Source of the DNA: Candidatus Altimarinota bacterium | Lineage (GTDB): Bacteria; Patescibacteriota; Gracilibacteria; BD1-5; UBA6164 | DNA length: 64,000 bases | Direction: 5' to 3' | Assembly: GCA_028689115.1 (NCBI GenBank) | Contig: JAQTWV010000001.1 | Location: 409,439-473,438, forward strand | Shown: in pieces, positions 11,784-21,066 of the stretch | Layout of the letters: each line of letters starts with the position of its first letter | Position numbering within the stretch: the first letter of the stretch is position 1 | The notes under the pieces: generated by a model | What the model was told of the DNA's origin: nothing | What the model saw: the letters and a program-made list of their open reading frames with translations, nothing else | The model's database searches: none | Position numbers and translations under genes: made by a program

Positions 11784-11814
11784 AAAAAAACTTAACAATA
11801 TGTTAAGTTTTTTT
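11784..11814. terminator. Hairpin terminator upstream of gltX
   Basis: AAAAAAACTTAAC-aatat-GTTAAGTTTTTTT. It overlaps the 3' side of the orphan gene ending at 11817 and terminates it. Confidence 0.85.
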
Positions 11815-11816
11815 GA

Positions 11817-12578
11817 TTAAAATGGAATTATGTCTCATCAAACTTCAAAAACTAATTCTTTACTTTCATTTCAATCAGTCCATTTTCATTTTGGAGGTTT
11901 AGAATCAATTACTTTTCAATCAATAGTTAAAAAAACTTCTCCTCAATTAAATCAATCTAATGCTGAAAATAATCAAACATTATCATCAATTATTATTCAA
12001 TTATTTAAAATAGCTTGTTTTCATAAAAGTTCATTTACTCTTAATGAAATAATTTTAATATCTTCATTTAACTCATCTCATAAAGTTTTGACTTTATCAT
12101 TTTCATTTTCTTTAAGTCATCATCTTATCAATCAGTTAACTAATGTATTTTCTGAAACTCATGAAATTCATTTATTATATTGAGCAAAATCAATTCAATT
12201 CCGAATTCATAAAATCCTTCGAACCATTCATTTTGTTTTATCAAAATTTAATGATAATTCCATACTAGAAACATAATTGTAAAATTCTTTTTTAATTTCT
12301 TCATTTTTTCACAATAAAATATCTTTTATTTCCTTTAAAAAATAATTATAATCAATTCTTATATTATTATTAAAATGCTTAATATATTTATCTAATTTTT
12401 TTCTTAAATAAGGATAATTAACTCAATCATCAATATTTAAAGAAAATAATAACCAATTTATAAAATCTTGTCACATTGGTTCAAAATGACCACAGTTTAA
12501 ATCTGAACTAAATAATGGTTCTACTAATAATTTTTCTTGTTCTAAACATGCAAATACATCAGGATATGATAAAGACAT
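11817..12578 (-). CDS. Orphan cytoplasmic protein
   Basis: 253 aa, not recognised. No signal peptide or membrane segment. An acidic N-terminus (SYPDVFACLEQEKLLVEPLF) is followed by aromatic/Lys-rich helical sequence and a C-terminal third with beta-like strands (EVFLTIDGKVIDSKPPKGKW). Glycines are largely TGA, so the frame is coding under table 25. The apparent 117-aa reading frame on the other strand at 11830-12183 is its antisense shadow. Own promoter upstream and terminator downstream. Confidence 0.65.
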
Positions 12579-12606
12579 ATGATTATTTTTAAAAATATTA
12601 ATCTTA

Positions 12607-12633
12607 ATTATAAACAATAATACATAAAGTCAA
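12607..12633 (-). promoter_or_regulatory. Promoter for the orphan gene at 11817
   Basis: TTGACT (628-633 of this kb, minus strand), 15-bp spacer, TATAAT (607-612). Confidence 0.5.
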
Positions 12634-12686
12634 TATTATTACACAATAAATATTATTATAATCAACTCTTATTTTACAAGCTAGAT

Positions 12687-12714
12687 TTGATAAAAAATGG
12701 ATATGTGATAAAAT
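12687..12714 (+). promoter_or_regulatory. clpP promoter
   Basis: TTGATA, 16-bp spacer, TAAAAT, 28 bases before the clpP ATG. Confidence 0.45.
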
Positions 12715-12741
12715 AAATATATTATTATTTAATAAACAAAA

Positions 12742-13356
12742 ATGTTTGTAGGAAATAAATGACAAAAAAAACAAATTAAAAACAATTTAATCCCAACAGT
12801 TATTGATAAATGACCAAATTGAGAAAGAGCTTATGATATATATAGTAGATTACTAGAAGATAGAGTCATATTCTTAGGTGATGCTATTGATAGCCAAGTT
12901 GCAAATACAGTAATTGCTCAATTATTATTTCTTGAAAAACAAGACCCAAAAGCACCAGTTACTTTATATATAAATTCACCAGGATGACATGTAACTGCAG
13001 GTTTAGCAATATATGATACTATGCAATATGTAAAATGTCCAGTTCATACAGTAAGTATAGGATTGTCAGCTAGTATGTGATCTATTATTTTAGCATGAGG
13101 TGAACCTGGAAAAAGATTTTCTCTTCCTCATAGCGAAATAATGATTCATCAACCACTAGGTTGAGCTGAATGACAAGCAACAGATATCAGAATTGCAGCT
13201 GAACACATCATAAAAACTGGTACTAGACTTTATAGAATACTAGCTAAACACACTTGAAAACCACTTGAACAAGTAGAAAAAGATTGTGATAGAGATAACT
13301 TTATGACTGCAGAAGAAGCACTAAAATATGGTTTGATTGATAAAATTATAAAATAA
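12742..13356 (+). CDS. clpP: ATP-dependent Clp protease proteolytic subunit
   Basis: 204 aa, the usual length. Serine peptidase forming the barrel that degrades substrates unfolded by ClpX/ClpC. Catalytic Ser lies in GLSASMGS (about residue 111) and His in EIMIHQP (about residue 136); [20 protein letters not shown] matches the family, and the C-terminal [20 protein letters not shown] carries the Asp. Roughly half of the glycines are TGA. Single-gene unit; clpX is not adjacent. No Shine-Dalgarno. Confidence 0.96.
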
Positions 13357-13382
13357 AAAAGACGATTATAATCGTCTTTTTT
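13355..13382 (+). terminator. clpP terminator
   Basis: AAAAAAGACGAT-tat-AATCGTCTTTTTT right at the stop codon. Confidence 0.9.
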
Positions 13383-13438
13383 GTTTTATAAAAATAAATC
13401 TGCTATAATTAATGTATTAATATTAGAAATAAAAATAT

Positions 13439-14308
13439 ATGATATTTAAATATATAAAAAATAAATATAGAGAAGTAAAATTTGGTTATAATGTACCTGA
13501 TGAAGATAAAAATACTATATTTGAAAGAACTGATACAAAATTATGATTATTTGTAAATTATACGATTATAATTTTTATATTTATATCAATTTTTATAGTT
13601 TTTTTAAGTACTATTCCATGATATAATGAAAAATATTTAATGTATTTTTTTATAGCTGATTTAATAATATCATCAACTTTTTTAATTGAATACGTTTATA
13701 GATGGAAGTATTCTAGTCATAAAACAAATTTTCCATTTAGAATTATGAATATATTTGATTTATTATCTTTTTTACCATTTTTCATTTTAATATTTGTTTA
13801 TTGAATTTGAGCATATTGAATATTTGCAATATTTAGAATATTTAGAATATTTAGAATATTTGAATTAATAGAAAGAATTCCCATAACAAGGATGTTTTTA
13901 ATATGAATAAATAAGCATAAAATTGAAATTATTATATGATTTTTTATAATATTTTTATTATTAACAATATTTTCTACAATTTTATATTTCATTGAAAATA
14001 CATGGTGAAATTCAAGTAGTTTTGATTCATTAGCAAAATCAGCTTGGTGGTGAATATATGCATTAACAACATCTTGAGATGCATGAATGATACCAGAAAC
14101 TTTTGTATGAAGAATGATAGCTTGAATATTAATGTCAATATGACCAATGTTTATATCTATAATTTCATCAGTATTAATTGTAATATTTTTAGATTCTATT
14201 AATATGATAAACCTAACTAAAAAAGTTATAATATGTAAAAAATGTTTTACTGAAAATAATGAAAATTCCCATTTTTGTAATAATTGCTGAAAAAAAATAA
14301 GCTCATAA
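13439..14308 (+). CDS. Voltage-gated-type cation channel with non-canonical filter and zinc ribbon
   Basis: 289 aa. Six hydrophobic segments. An S4-like segment at residues 130-142 has three tandem RIF units (AIFRIFRIFRIFELIER). The pore loop reads SAWWGIYALTT then SGDAGMIPETFVGR (about 205-225). Scaffold WW.xxLTT and P.T..GR are those of K+ channels, but the TVGYGD selectivity filter is replaced by TTSGDAG. The C-terminal tail holds a zinc ribbon, ICKKCF...HFCNNCGKK. Probably a membrane ion channel of altered selectivity, or a channel-derived sensor. The TATAAT at 13404-13409 may be its promoter. Confidence 0.8.
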
Positions 14309-14315
14309 ATAATAA

Positions 14316-14342
14316 TTGACAAAAGTAATTGTACTGTATAAT
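14316..14342 (+). promoter_or_regulatory. Cassette 1 promoter
   Basis: TTGACA at 316-321, TATAAT at 337-342 (15-bp spacer; TAATAT at 339 gives 17). A weak 4-bp hairpin CTGA..TCAG (14350-14366) lies at the expected transcript start, then AAGGAG. Confidence 0.7.
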
Positions 14343-14382
14343 ATAACTACTGATTTAAAATTTCAGGAAAAAGGAGAAAATC

Positions 14383-14568
14383 ATGGAAAATTTTGCTTTT
14401 GTCGTTTGTTACATTGCAAGTATTGTTGTTGCAATATTTTTAATTAGGTTTTTTAACAAAAAAAGAAAAATTAAACAATTAACTATAGAACGTCAAAAAG
14501 AAGCATTATGGCACGGTCATAAAGAAGGCAATTCTAACTGCCATTGCATGGCATGTAGTCGAATATAA
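14383..14568 (+). CDS. Cassette 1: small membrane protein with His/Cys tail
   Basis: 61 aa, not recognised. One N-terminal membrane helix (residues 4-24, FAFVVCYIASIVVAIFLIRFF), a basic KKRKIK stop-transfer patch, then a short cytosolic tail with HGH and CHCMAC, a possible metal site. Preceded by AAGGAG seven bases before the ATG, unlike normal genes here. Both Gly codons are GGN, none TGA; stop is TAA. It is flanked by its own promoter and terminator and sits between two convergent host genes. Composition and signals suggest acquisition from a standard-code genome. Confidence 0.75.
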   Translation: MENFAFVVCYIASIVVAIFLIRFFNKKRKIKQLTIERQKEALWHGHKEGNSNCHCMACSRI

Positions 14569-14580
14569 GAAAGACTACAT

Positions 14581-14609
14581 AAAAAAGGCAAGCTGCGCTT
14601 GCCTTTTTT
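14581..14609. terminator. Cassette 1 terminator, also serving ispA
   Basis: AAAAAAGGCAAGC-tgc-GCTTGCCTTTTTT. GC-rich stem symmetric enough to act both ways; it overlaps the ispA stop. Confidence 0.9.
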
Positions 14610-15513
14610 ACTTTTTTCTATCTCTTATATATCAAACCAGAAATTCTAATTTTTGTGATTTCAATTTTTCAATTATTCAAAAACAACTATCTACTAAATC
14701 ATTTAAATATTTTTTAGTTTCATCTATTCAAATAAAAAATACAAAACCTTTTTTTTCTCATCATACACTCTTCCCTGTTTCTTCCTTTGTTCATTCTACA
14801 TCAAGTAAATCATCTTTTACTTGAAAGGCTAAACCTATTTTTTTTCAAAAATCTAGATATTTTTCCAAACTTCATTTAAAACCTGATAACAATATTCATC
14901 AAAAAATTGAAAATTCAATCAAAGCTCAAGTTTTTTTATTATGTACTTCAACTAGTTTTTCAAGAGTTAACTCCTTATTATTATTTTCATAATATAAATC
15001 CAAAACTTGTCATCATATCATACCATAAAGTCAAACACTTTTTCAAAATTTTTTTATTAATTTTAATCCAACAATCTGATCTTTAAGTTCTCACAATATT
15101 TCAAAAGCAAGAGAATTTAATAAATCTCAAACTAAGATACCATTTGCTTCTCAGTATTTTTTCCAAGTTGTAAGTTCTCATCTTCTATAATCATCATTAT
15201 CCATTGCTGGTAAATCATCATGAACTAAACTATAACTATGAAGAAATTCTAGTGCAATACAAAATTTGATTATATCATGGATTTCATCTTTTGATTCTAA
15301 TTCTAAATCAACTAATGTTTTATTAGAAAAAAGTAAATAGAATTCTAATGCAAAAATACTTCTAATCCTTTTTCATCATGAGACACTATAATAAATAGAT
15401 TCTTTAAAATCATTTAAAACTTCATTTTTATTTTCTAAAAAATATAAATCTAAATAATCTGTAATAGATTTTTCAATTATTTGTTTATATTGATTATACC
15501 AAGTCGGAAGCAT
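14608..15513 (-). CDS. ispA: Polyprenyl (farnesyl/geranylgeranyl) diphosphate synthase
   Basis: 301 aa. Condenses IPP with allylic diphosphates to make the precursor of the undecaprenyl carrier. First Asp-rich motif [11 protein letters not shown] (about residue 95-105; DDxxxxD type, as in short-chain enzymes) followed by RRGELT; second Asp-rich motif [11 protein letters not shown] (about 231-241). A GKSVGGEKKGF substrate lid follows. It is transcribed in the same direction as uppS, which uses its product, but cassette 2 lies between them. No Shine-Dalgarno. Confidence 0.9.
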
Positions 15514-15516
15514 ATA

Positions 15517-15543
15517 TTGACAAAGTTAATTTTTATATATAAT
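15517..15543 (+). promoter_or_regulatory. Cassette 2 promoter
   Basis: TTGACA at 517-522, TATAAT at 538-543 (15 bp) or TAATAT at 540 (17 bp). It starts 4 bases from the ispA ATG on the other strand. Confidence 0.7.
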
Positions 15544-15560
15544 ATATTTATCTTTAGTTC

Positions 15561-15583
15561 TTGTAGTTTTTAAAAACTTACAA
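15561..15583 (+). other. Cassette 2 5'-leader hairpin
   Basis: TTGTAGTTTTT pairs with AAAAACTTACAA apart from one bulged T, about 10 bases after the expected transcript start. Confidence 0.6.
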
Positions 15584-15601
15584 TTGTGATTGGAGAAAAT
15601 C

Positions 15602-15817
15602 ATGAAAAACAAAAAGTTTTTTATTTTCCTGCTAGTTTCAACATTCGTTTTCGATATGCTGTGCTTTGCCAATATTACGGTTTACAGCAAACTGTTGAGC
15701 TTTAGTGAAAAACAAACTGACTTCGCTATGTTTATCGTAGGGATTTTATGCATATATTGTCCGATTAAATATGAACAATATATTTATAGACATTATATAC
15801 TGAGAGAAAGCTCCTGA
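15602..15817 (+). CDS. Cassette 2: small two-helix membrane protein ending in TGA
   Basis: 71 aa, not recognised. Two hydrophobic segments (residues 5-27 FFIFLLVSTFVFDMLCFANIT and 42-57 FAMFIVGILCIYCPI) and a short tail YRHYILRESS. ATG at 15602 is chosen over an in-frame TTG at 15590 because GGAG sits six bases before it. The only Gly is GGG. The frame ends at TGA 15815-15817, which lies in the loop of a strong terminator. If TGA were read as Gly here, translation would run through the terminator and ~30 codons antisense into uppS. TGA therefore looks like the real stop. Confidence 0.7.
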   Translation: MKNKKFFIFLLVSTFVFDMLCFANITVYSKLLSFSEKQTDFAMFIVGILCIYCPIKYEQYIYRHYILRESS

Positions 15818-15829
15818 GGGAGCTTTTTT
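15807..15829 (+). terminator. Cassette 2 terminator
   Basis: AAAGCTCC-TGA-GGGAGCTTTTTT; the stop codon forms the loop. Confidence 0.9.
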
Positions 15830-16505
15830 ATTTCCCAAAATTTCTTTTACTCTTATCAAAAAAATCTATCACTTTATCAAGCTCTTTTTCATCAAATTCT
15901 GGCCATTTTTTAGCAGTAAAATAATATTCACTATATTCACTATCAAAAAGTAAAAATCAAGAGTGTCTTATATCTCAACCTGTTCTAACAATTACGTCAA
16001 CTAAAGGAAAATTAGCAGTATCTAAGTATGATCTAAATTTCTCTTTTGTTATTTCATCTGGATTTAATCAATCAGAAATTATTTTTTTTGTTGCTCTAAT
16101 TATCTCATCTTGTCATCAATAAACAAGAGCTAAAATAAGAGTTATTCCAGAATTATTTTTAGTATTATCTTTTACTCTTTGTAAAATTATTTGAGACTCT
16201 TCTGGAAGTTCACTTATATTTCATATAGTTTCAAATCTAAGGTTTTCTTTAAGCATATCTCACAAAAAACTTTCTATATTATTTATAAGTTTAATAATTC
16301 AATCTACTTCTTCTTGTGGTCTTTTTTTTAAATTATCAGTAGATAAAGCCCAAAGAGTTATGTATTTTATACCTTTATTTTGACAAAGAGTGGCAATTTT
16401 TTTTACATTATCAGCTCAAGCTTTATGTCACATAAATACAGGCAACATTTTATCTTTTGCCCATCTACGGTTTCAGTCCATTATTATACCTAAATGATTT
16501 ATCAT
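15828..16505 (-). CDS. uppS: Undecaprenyl diphosphate synthase
   Basis: 225 aa. Cis-prenyltransferase making the C55 lipid carrier for peptidoglycan. IIMDGNRRWAK at residues 7-17 (Asp binds Mg; the G is TGA), GHKAGADNV, ITLWALSTDN, and the C-terminal VDVIVRTGGDIRHSGFLL. The usual RxSxF reads RHSGF. Six bases upstream of it ends the ABC exporter gene, so the two are likely one unit. Its product is the substrate of MraY (53431). Confidence 0.95.
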
Positions 16506-16511
16506 TTATAT

Positions 16512-18266
16512 TTAATTAATAATTAAGTGTTCAGGATTAGCTAAATTGTAAAATTTTGATTTATTGTTCATCAATTCATCATAATTTCACGATTCAACTA
16601 TTTTTCCATTTTCTAAAACAAATATGTTATCAGAATTTTGAATTGTAGATAATCTATGAGCTATAACTATTGAAGTTCTTCATTTCATCAATTTATCAAG
16701 TGCTTTTTGTATAAGTTTTTCTGTTTTATTATCAAGAGCACTTGTAGCCTCATCTAAAATCAAAATTTCAGGATTTTTTAAAAATAATCTAGCCAAGGAA
16801 ATCCTTTGTTTTTCTCATCAACTAAGTTTTAATCATCTTTCTCAAATAACTGTATCTAGTCAATTTTCAAGTGTAAAAACAAAATCAGCTTGAGCATCAA
16901 TTAAAGCTTGTTTAACTTCTTTTAAAGTTGCTTTTGGTTTAGCAAACCTAAGATTTTCAAGAATAGATAAATTAAAAAGTGAATTATCTTGAGTTACAAT
17001 TCAAATATGATCACGAATAGAACTTTTTGAAATATCATTTATATTAATTCAATCTATTGTTATAATTCATTTATTTACATCCCAAAATCTAAGAATTAAA
17101 TTTATAATAGTACTTTTTCAAGATCAAGTATTTCAAACAAATGCATTCTTTGTTCATTGTTTAATTTCAAAAGAAACTCAATTTAATACATTCTTTTCAT
17201 TAATGTAAGCAAATTTAACATCTTGAAAAGATATATTTCACTTTATTTTTAAAACTTTTTTTCATAAATCATTATTTAAATCTTGTTTTATTTCATCAAA
17301 TTCCTTATAAAATCTTTCAACTGCTAATATGTTTTCTTGCAATTTTTTCAGCATTGAAAAAATTGCTCAAAGTGGAAAATAAATCCATCATAAATATGAA
17401 AATACAACAAATAAAGTATAAAAATCTATTTGTCATTTAAGTAAAAAATACATACCAAAACCTAATACAAGTAATCTGGATATCATTATCAAAACTGCTG
17501 TATATATATCCGAAATTGACCATTGTTTAGAAACTTTTAATTGATCATTGTATATTTCATTCATTAAAATATTTAATTTATTATAAAAAATTTTTTCTAA
17601 AGAAAGAGTTTTAAATAATAAAAAATTACTCATTGAATCTCATACAACTCAGTAAATTGCATCCCATCTTTCATTTAATAATTTTTGTTTTTCAGCAGTT
17701 ACATTATTAAAATACATTCAAAATAAAATCATAAATGGTAACATAGAAAGTGCTATAGAAGCCATTTTCCAATCTATAATAAATAATATTACAATAATTA
17801 TAGATATAGAAAAAATAGATTTAATAATGTTATTAAAAAATTCAAATATAAGAAGAAAATGAACTTCTACTCATCTATCAAAATTTTTATAGATACTACC
17901 AGATTTTTTACCAAGATATAATCAATAATGCATATCAAAAACATTTTGAACATATTTTAAAAACACATTTTTATAATTTTTAAATGCCAATATATCAACT
18001 ATATAATACCTCAAAATATATAATAAAATAATAGTTACAACTATAAATATAGCCCAAGCTAACATAGTAATAATTATACTATTATAATCATATGTTCCAG
18101 TCTTATAAAATTCTTCTATTTTTTTAATAATCTCAGAAAAAAACAAAGGTTCTATAACTGTAACAAATGAAACAAACATACAGAAAAGAAAGACAAATAT
18201 TACATTTGTCTTTCAAACAGTTTCTACATAAGTAGCAAAAACCTTTTTAAATATATTTAATTTCAT
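16512..18266 (-). CDS. ABC exporter, fused permease-ATPase (MsbA/multidrug type)
   Basis: 584 aa half-transporter. N-terminal ~330 residues hold about six membrane helices (e.g. [34 protein letters not shown]). The ATPase has Walker A FVGNTGSGKST (about residue 378), signature [15 protein letters not shown] (about 483), Walker [13 protein letters not shown], and H-loop VIAHRLST. Substrate unknown; lipid or peptide export is typical. It lies 11 bp after secF and 6 bp before uppS on the same strand. Confidence 0.92.
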
Positions 18267-18277
18267 ATTGTTTTAAA

Positions 18278-19297
18278 TTAAACAACTATTTTATCATCTT
18301 GATTAATAACTTCTTTCTTATAAACACTTAGTTTTCTATTTTTATTTACTTCATATAAAACTGGAGAAGCAATAAATATAGAACTATACGTACCTATAAT
18401 TGTACCAAACATCATTGCTAATATAAATCAAGCAATACTTTCAGGACCAAAAATAAATATAGTTAACAATACTAAAAATAAAGTTAAACTAGTATAAATA
18501 CTTCTTTTTAGAGTTTCATTTATAGAAAGATTAATTATTTCATATAAATCTTTACCATTTTTTGGACCTCTTCAAGCAAATTTTTTTAAATTATCTCTTA
18601 TTCTATCAAAAATAACAATTGTATCGTTTATACTATAACCTAAAATTGTTAAAAGTGCTGTAACAAAAAATGTATCTATTTGAAAATCTTTGAAAAAATA
18701 TCAAGCTATTATATATAATCAAGCTGAAATAATTACATCATGAAATAATGTAACAAGAGTAATTATTGCAAAAGATATAACACTAACTCAAGAAACTACT
18801 CAAGAAAATGCATATGTAACATAGATAGTAATAGCAATTATAGCTAAAAATAAAGTTAAAAATGCAGTATTTCTAATATAATCTCAAAAACTTTTTCAAA
18901 TATTTGTATATTTAGTTTCCACAATACTAGAATCCATTTGTTTTAATACTTCAAAAGTTTTATTTTTAAATTGTAATTTCAATTTGTTTAAATCAGTTTC
19001 ATTGAGACTAGAATCAAAACCTGCTACAATTGAAAATGCCTTTTCTCAAGTTATACTATAAACTCAAACATTATTTATTACTTGCTTATTTTCAAATAAT
19101 ATTGTTTCTTTTTCTTGGTCTAATGCAGTTCTAATGCTATTTATATCTACAGAATTTTCATAAGTGTATTCCATATTTATTCAACCAGTCATATCAATAG
19201 CTAGATTTAATTTTCAAAAAATTAGCATAAATACTGAAATAATAAAGAAAAAACCAGATATAGATAGATAAATATATCTATTTTTTAAAACGTCCAT
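18278..19297 (-). CDS. secF: Protein translocase subunit SecF
   Basis: 339 aa. SecDF partner using the proton gradient to help Sec export. One N-terminal helix, the periplasmic P4-like domain after [16 protein letters not shown], then five helices with [23 protein letters not shown] (the SecF-typical GYSI.DT.V.FDR.R.N) and a late [26 protein letters not shown] segment. secD is not adjacent in the window. First gene of the unit secF - ABC exporter - uppS. Confidence 0.95.
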
Positions 19298-19375
19298 ATA
19301 ATAATTATAAAAAAATATTGTCCTAATTTTAACTAAAAAGCTAAAAATGCAAATAAAAATATAATTAAAATAAGT

Positions 19376-19403
19376 CCTTTACAATAAAAAAAGTAATAGT
19401 CAA
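19376..19403 (-). promoter_or_regulatory. secF promoter
   Basis: TTGACT, 16-bp spacer, TAAAGG, about 80 bases before secF. Confidence 0.35.
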
Positions 19404-19478
19404 AATATTTTAAAATTATTTATATAGTTTTTTGTAAATATTAGTAAAATATAATTATATTTAAGAATAATATAATTT

Positions 19479-20252
19479 ATGAACAAAAAAATAATAAAAA
19501 AAGTAATACAAAAGATATTTCATATACTAAACATAATACTTATATGATTAACGATAATTATTGCAATAGTATCAATTTTTGATAAAGAATTAATAATAAA
19601 TCTAATTAAAAAATTAGAAATATTAATTCAATCATTATGAAACTGGAATTATTTTATTGCATTTACAAGTAGTTTAATTGAAGCTTTCCCAGTATTATGA
19701 GTTGTTGTTCCGTGACAAAATATACTTTTAATTGTTGGTTCATTTTTTGCAAAAATAAGTACACAAAATCTAATATATATATATATAATTGCTTCTATTT
19801 GAGCCATAATTTGAAACTACATATGATATGCTCTTTGAAAAATATACTGAGATTCTTTTTTCTCAAAATACGGAATATGGTTTGGTATATGATTAACAGA
19901 AGTAAAATACTTAAAAAAATGAATAAATAAATGGTGACCACTATGAATTACTCTTTGAAAATTTCATCCACTAACTAGAGCTTTTCTACCATTTATAGCG
20001 TGAAGTATGTGAATGAAAAATTTAACTTTTATGATTTATAATGTAATATGATCAATAATTCGGTCAATTACTATAATAACTCTATGAGTAGTTTTTGGAA
20101 AATATTATGAAATAATCATAAATCATATTTGAAAATTTATGCTTTTATTGTTTATTGCAGTATGAATATATATTTATAAATTTAAAAAAGATGAATTTAT
20201 GCAATATATGAGAGAAAAAAATGAAGAAGTAGAAACAATGTCAAAAAAATAA
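19479..20252 (+). CDS. DedA / VTT-domain membrane protein
   Basis: 257 aa polytopic membrane protein of the DedA family, associated with lipid scrambling and envelope homeostasis. Family strings: SLIEAFPVLGVVVPGQNILL, GAIIGNYIGYALGKIYG, and the conserved FHPLTRAFLPFIAGSMGMK (usual R..P...aG...M). Nearly all the glycines that define these motifs are TGA, so the standard code breaks it into many pieces. No Shine-Dalgarno. Single unit ended by a strong hairpin. Confidence 0.88.
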
Positions 20253-20257
20253 AAAGA

Positions 20258-20283
20258 AAAAGTCCTAGATTTTCTAGGACTTT
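20258..20283 (+). terminator. Terminator after DedA gene
   Basis: AAAGTCCTAGA-tt-TTCTAGGACTTT. Confidence 0.9.
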
Positions 20284-20287
20284 AAAA

Positions 20288-20391
20288 TGGTCGGCGTGAG
20301 GAGATTTAAACTCCCGACATCTCTACAGAAAACCTATCCCTTTTGCAAGAAAATAAGCGTAGAGTGCTCTAACAGGCTGAGCTACACACCG
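20288..20391 (-). tRNA. tRNA with a 34-base anticodon loop (possible intron), identity unclear
   Basis: 104 bases ending in encoded CCA. Acceptor CGGTGTG/CACGCCG with discriminator A; D-arm GCTC-AGCCTGTTA-GAGC; T-arm GGGAG-TTTAAAT-CTCCT (loop TTTAAAT instead of TTCRAAT); variable region ATGTC. The anticodon stem CTCTA/TAGAG is perfect, but its loop is 34 bases (20326-20359) instead of 7, so 27 bases are extra. The anticodon cannot be assigned without knowing the excision points. Not a long-variable-arm tRNA: the extra bases are inside the anticodon stem. Could be an intron-bearing gene or a disrupted tRNA. Confidence 0.7.
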
Positions 20392-20410
20392 TAAAAAAAT
20401 GTAGAATTTT

Positions 20411-20437
20411 ATTATATATAAAAAAAATAATAGTCAA
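20411..20437 (-). promoter_or_regulatory. tRNA promoter
   Basis: TTGACT, 15-bp spacer, TATAAT on the minus strand, ~20 bases before the tRNA. An intact promoter argues for a transcribed gene. Confidence 0.55.
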
Positions 20438-20474
20438 ATGAGTTAAAATTTTTCTCATTTGACTATTATTTTTT
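20422..20474. terminator. Long perfect hairpin
   Basis: 21-bp inverted repeat AAAAAATAATAGTCAAATGAG with an ~11-base loop. It marks the boundary between the tRNA and the GC-richer repeat patch, and the tRNA -35 lies in it. Confidence 0.6.
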
Positions 20475-20483
20475 GAATTTTTC

Positions 20484-20716
20484 AATATAAAGTTTTGTGG
20501 AGTGAAACGAAACAAAACTGAGCCTCCGGAGAGAGCGAAGCGATTTCGTGCTAACGTTTGCTTCTATGAGATGTTTTGCGAAGTATGAGCAAAATATGGG
20601 AGAGCGAAGTGCTTTGATGCGAACCTCATAGAAGCTGTTAGGCGAGGGTGATTTTTCTGTAATGTAATGGAAGAAAAATCAAGTGCAACGACCCCTTGAG
20701 TTATACAAACTTTAAA
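20484..20716. repeat. Nested inverted-repeat block around attC-like copy 1
   Basis: An outer AAAGTTTTGT (from 20490) is mirrored by ACAAACTTT near 20706. Inside are attC-like copy 1 and a further hairpin TGATTTTTCT/AGAAAAATCA (20649-20682). Much less AT-rich than its surroundings. The motif GGAGAG-GCGAAGYG..GCTAACG occurs at 20529-20555. Confidence 0.5.
20551..20642 (+). repeat. attC-like recombination site, copy 1
   Basis: Core CTAAC (551-555) and GTTAGG (637-642) form the outer arms. Inside, GCTTCTATGAG (560-570) pairs perfectly with CTCATAGAAGC (625-635). The centre holds ATGTTTTGC/GCAAAATAT, then GGAGAGCGAAGTGC. This is the two-core, imperfect-palindrome plan of integron attC sites (RYYYAAC...GTTRRRY). 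No integrase gene is in the window. Confidence 0.5.
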
Positions 20717-20727
20717 ACTATTCCATA

Positions 20728-20868
20728 TTATTTTAATATTTTTTTAACTTGATTTTTAATTGTTGTAGTAAGCCAAACAAGAGGATGAAAAAATTCCTTA
20801 ACTGCTTCTCTTGCAATTTGTCCAACAGACTTATCTGCTGATTCTGGTGTAGATTTAATTGTTTTCAT
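20728..20868 (-). CDS. 46-aa orphan between attC-like repeats
   Basis: MKTIKSTPESADKSVGQIAR, then a helix EAVKEFFHPLVWLTTTIKNQ and a basic end. Not recognised. No TGA codon; its one Gly is GGA; stop TAA. It lies wholly between attC-like copies 1 and 2, like a gene cassette, though it points opposite to the repeats' R' end. A short basic amphipathic peptide; function not inferable. Confidence 0.5.
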   Translation of the reverse strand: MKTIKSTPESADKSVGQIAREAVKEFFHPLVWLTTTIKNQVKKILK

Positions 20869-20914
20869 AAAAAAATATTAAATATTAAAAGTGTTTTTAA
20901 GTTCGTATAATTTT

Positions 20915-21012
20915 GCCTAACGTTTGCTTCTATGAGATGTTTTGCGAAGTATGAGCAAAATATGGGAGAGTGAAGTGCTTTGATGCTAACCTCATAGAAG
21001 ATACTGTCAGAC
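20915..21012 (+). repeat. attC-like recombination site, copy 2
   Basis: GCCTAAC (915-921, exact RYYYAAC), GCTTCTATGAG (926-936), CTCATAGAAG (991-1000) and a degenerate GTCAGAC (1006-1012). Copies 1 and 2 agree at about 74 of 78 internal bases, so the duplication is recent. Confidence 0.5.
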
Positions 21013-21066
21013 CTTGCAACTATAAGGAGCAAAATGCAATATGGCTCGTAAAGATAGCGAAGAGTG

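Noticed and set aside
11830..12183. 117-aa plus-strand open frame
   Set aside because: Antisense shadow of the orphan gene at 11817-12578, which has many TGA glycines and its own terminator.
13798..14322. 174-aa minus-strand open frame
   Set aside because: Lies antisense to the channel gene whose pore and S4 motifs are on the plus strand.
20338..20354. tRNA-Ala(UGC) reading of CTTGCAA in the tRNA insert
   Set aside because: The flanking stem would be only 2 A-U and 2 G-U pairs, G3-U70 is absent, and it ignores the perfect CTCTA/TAGAG stem.
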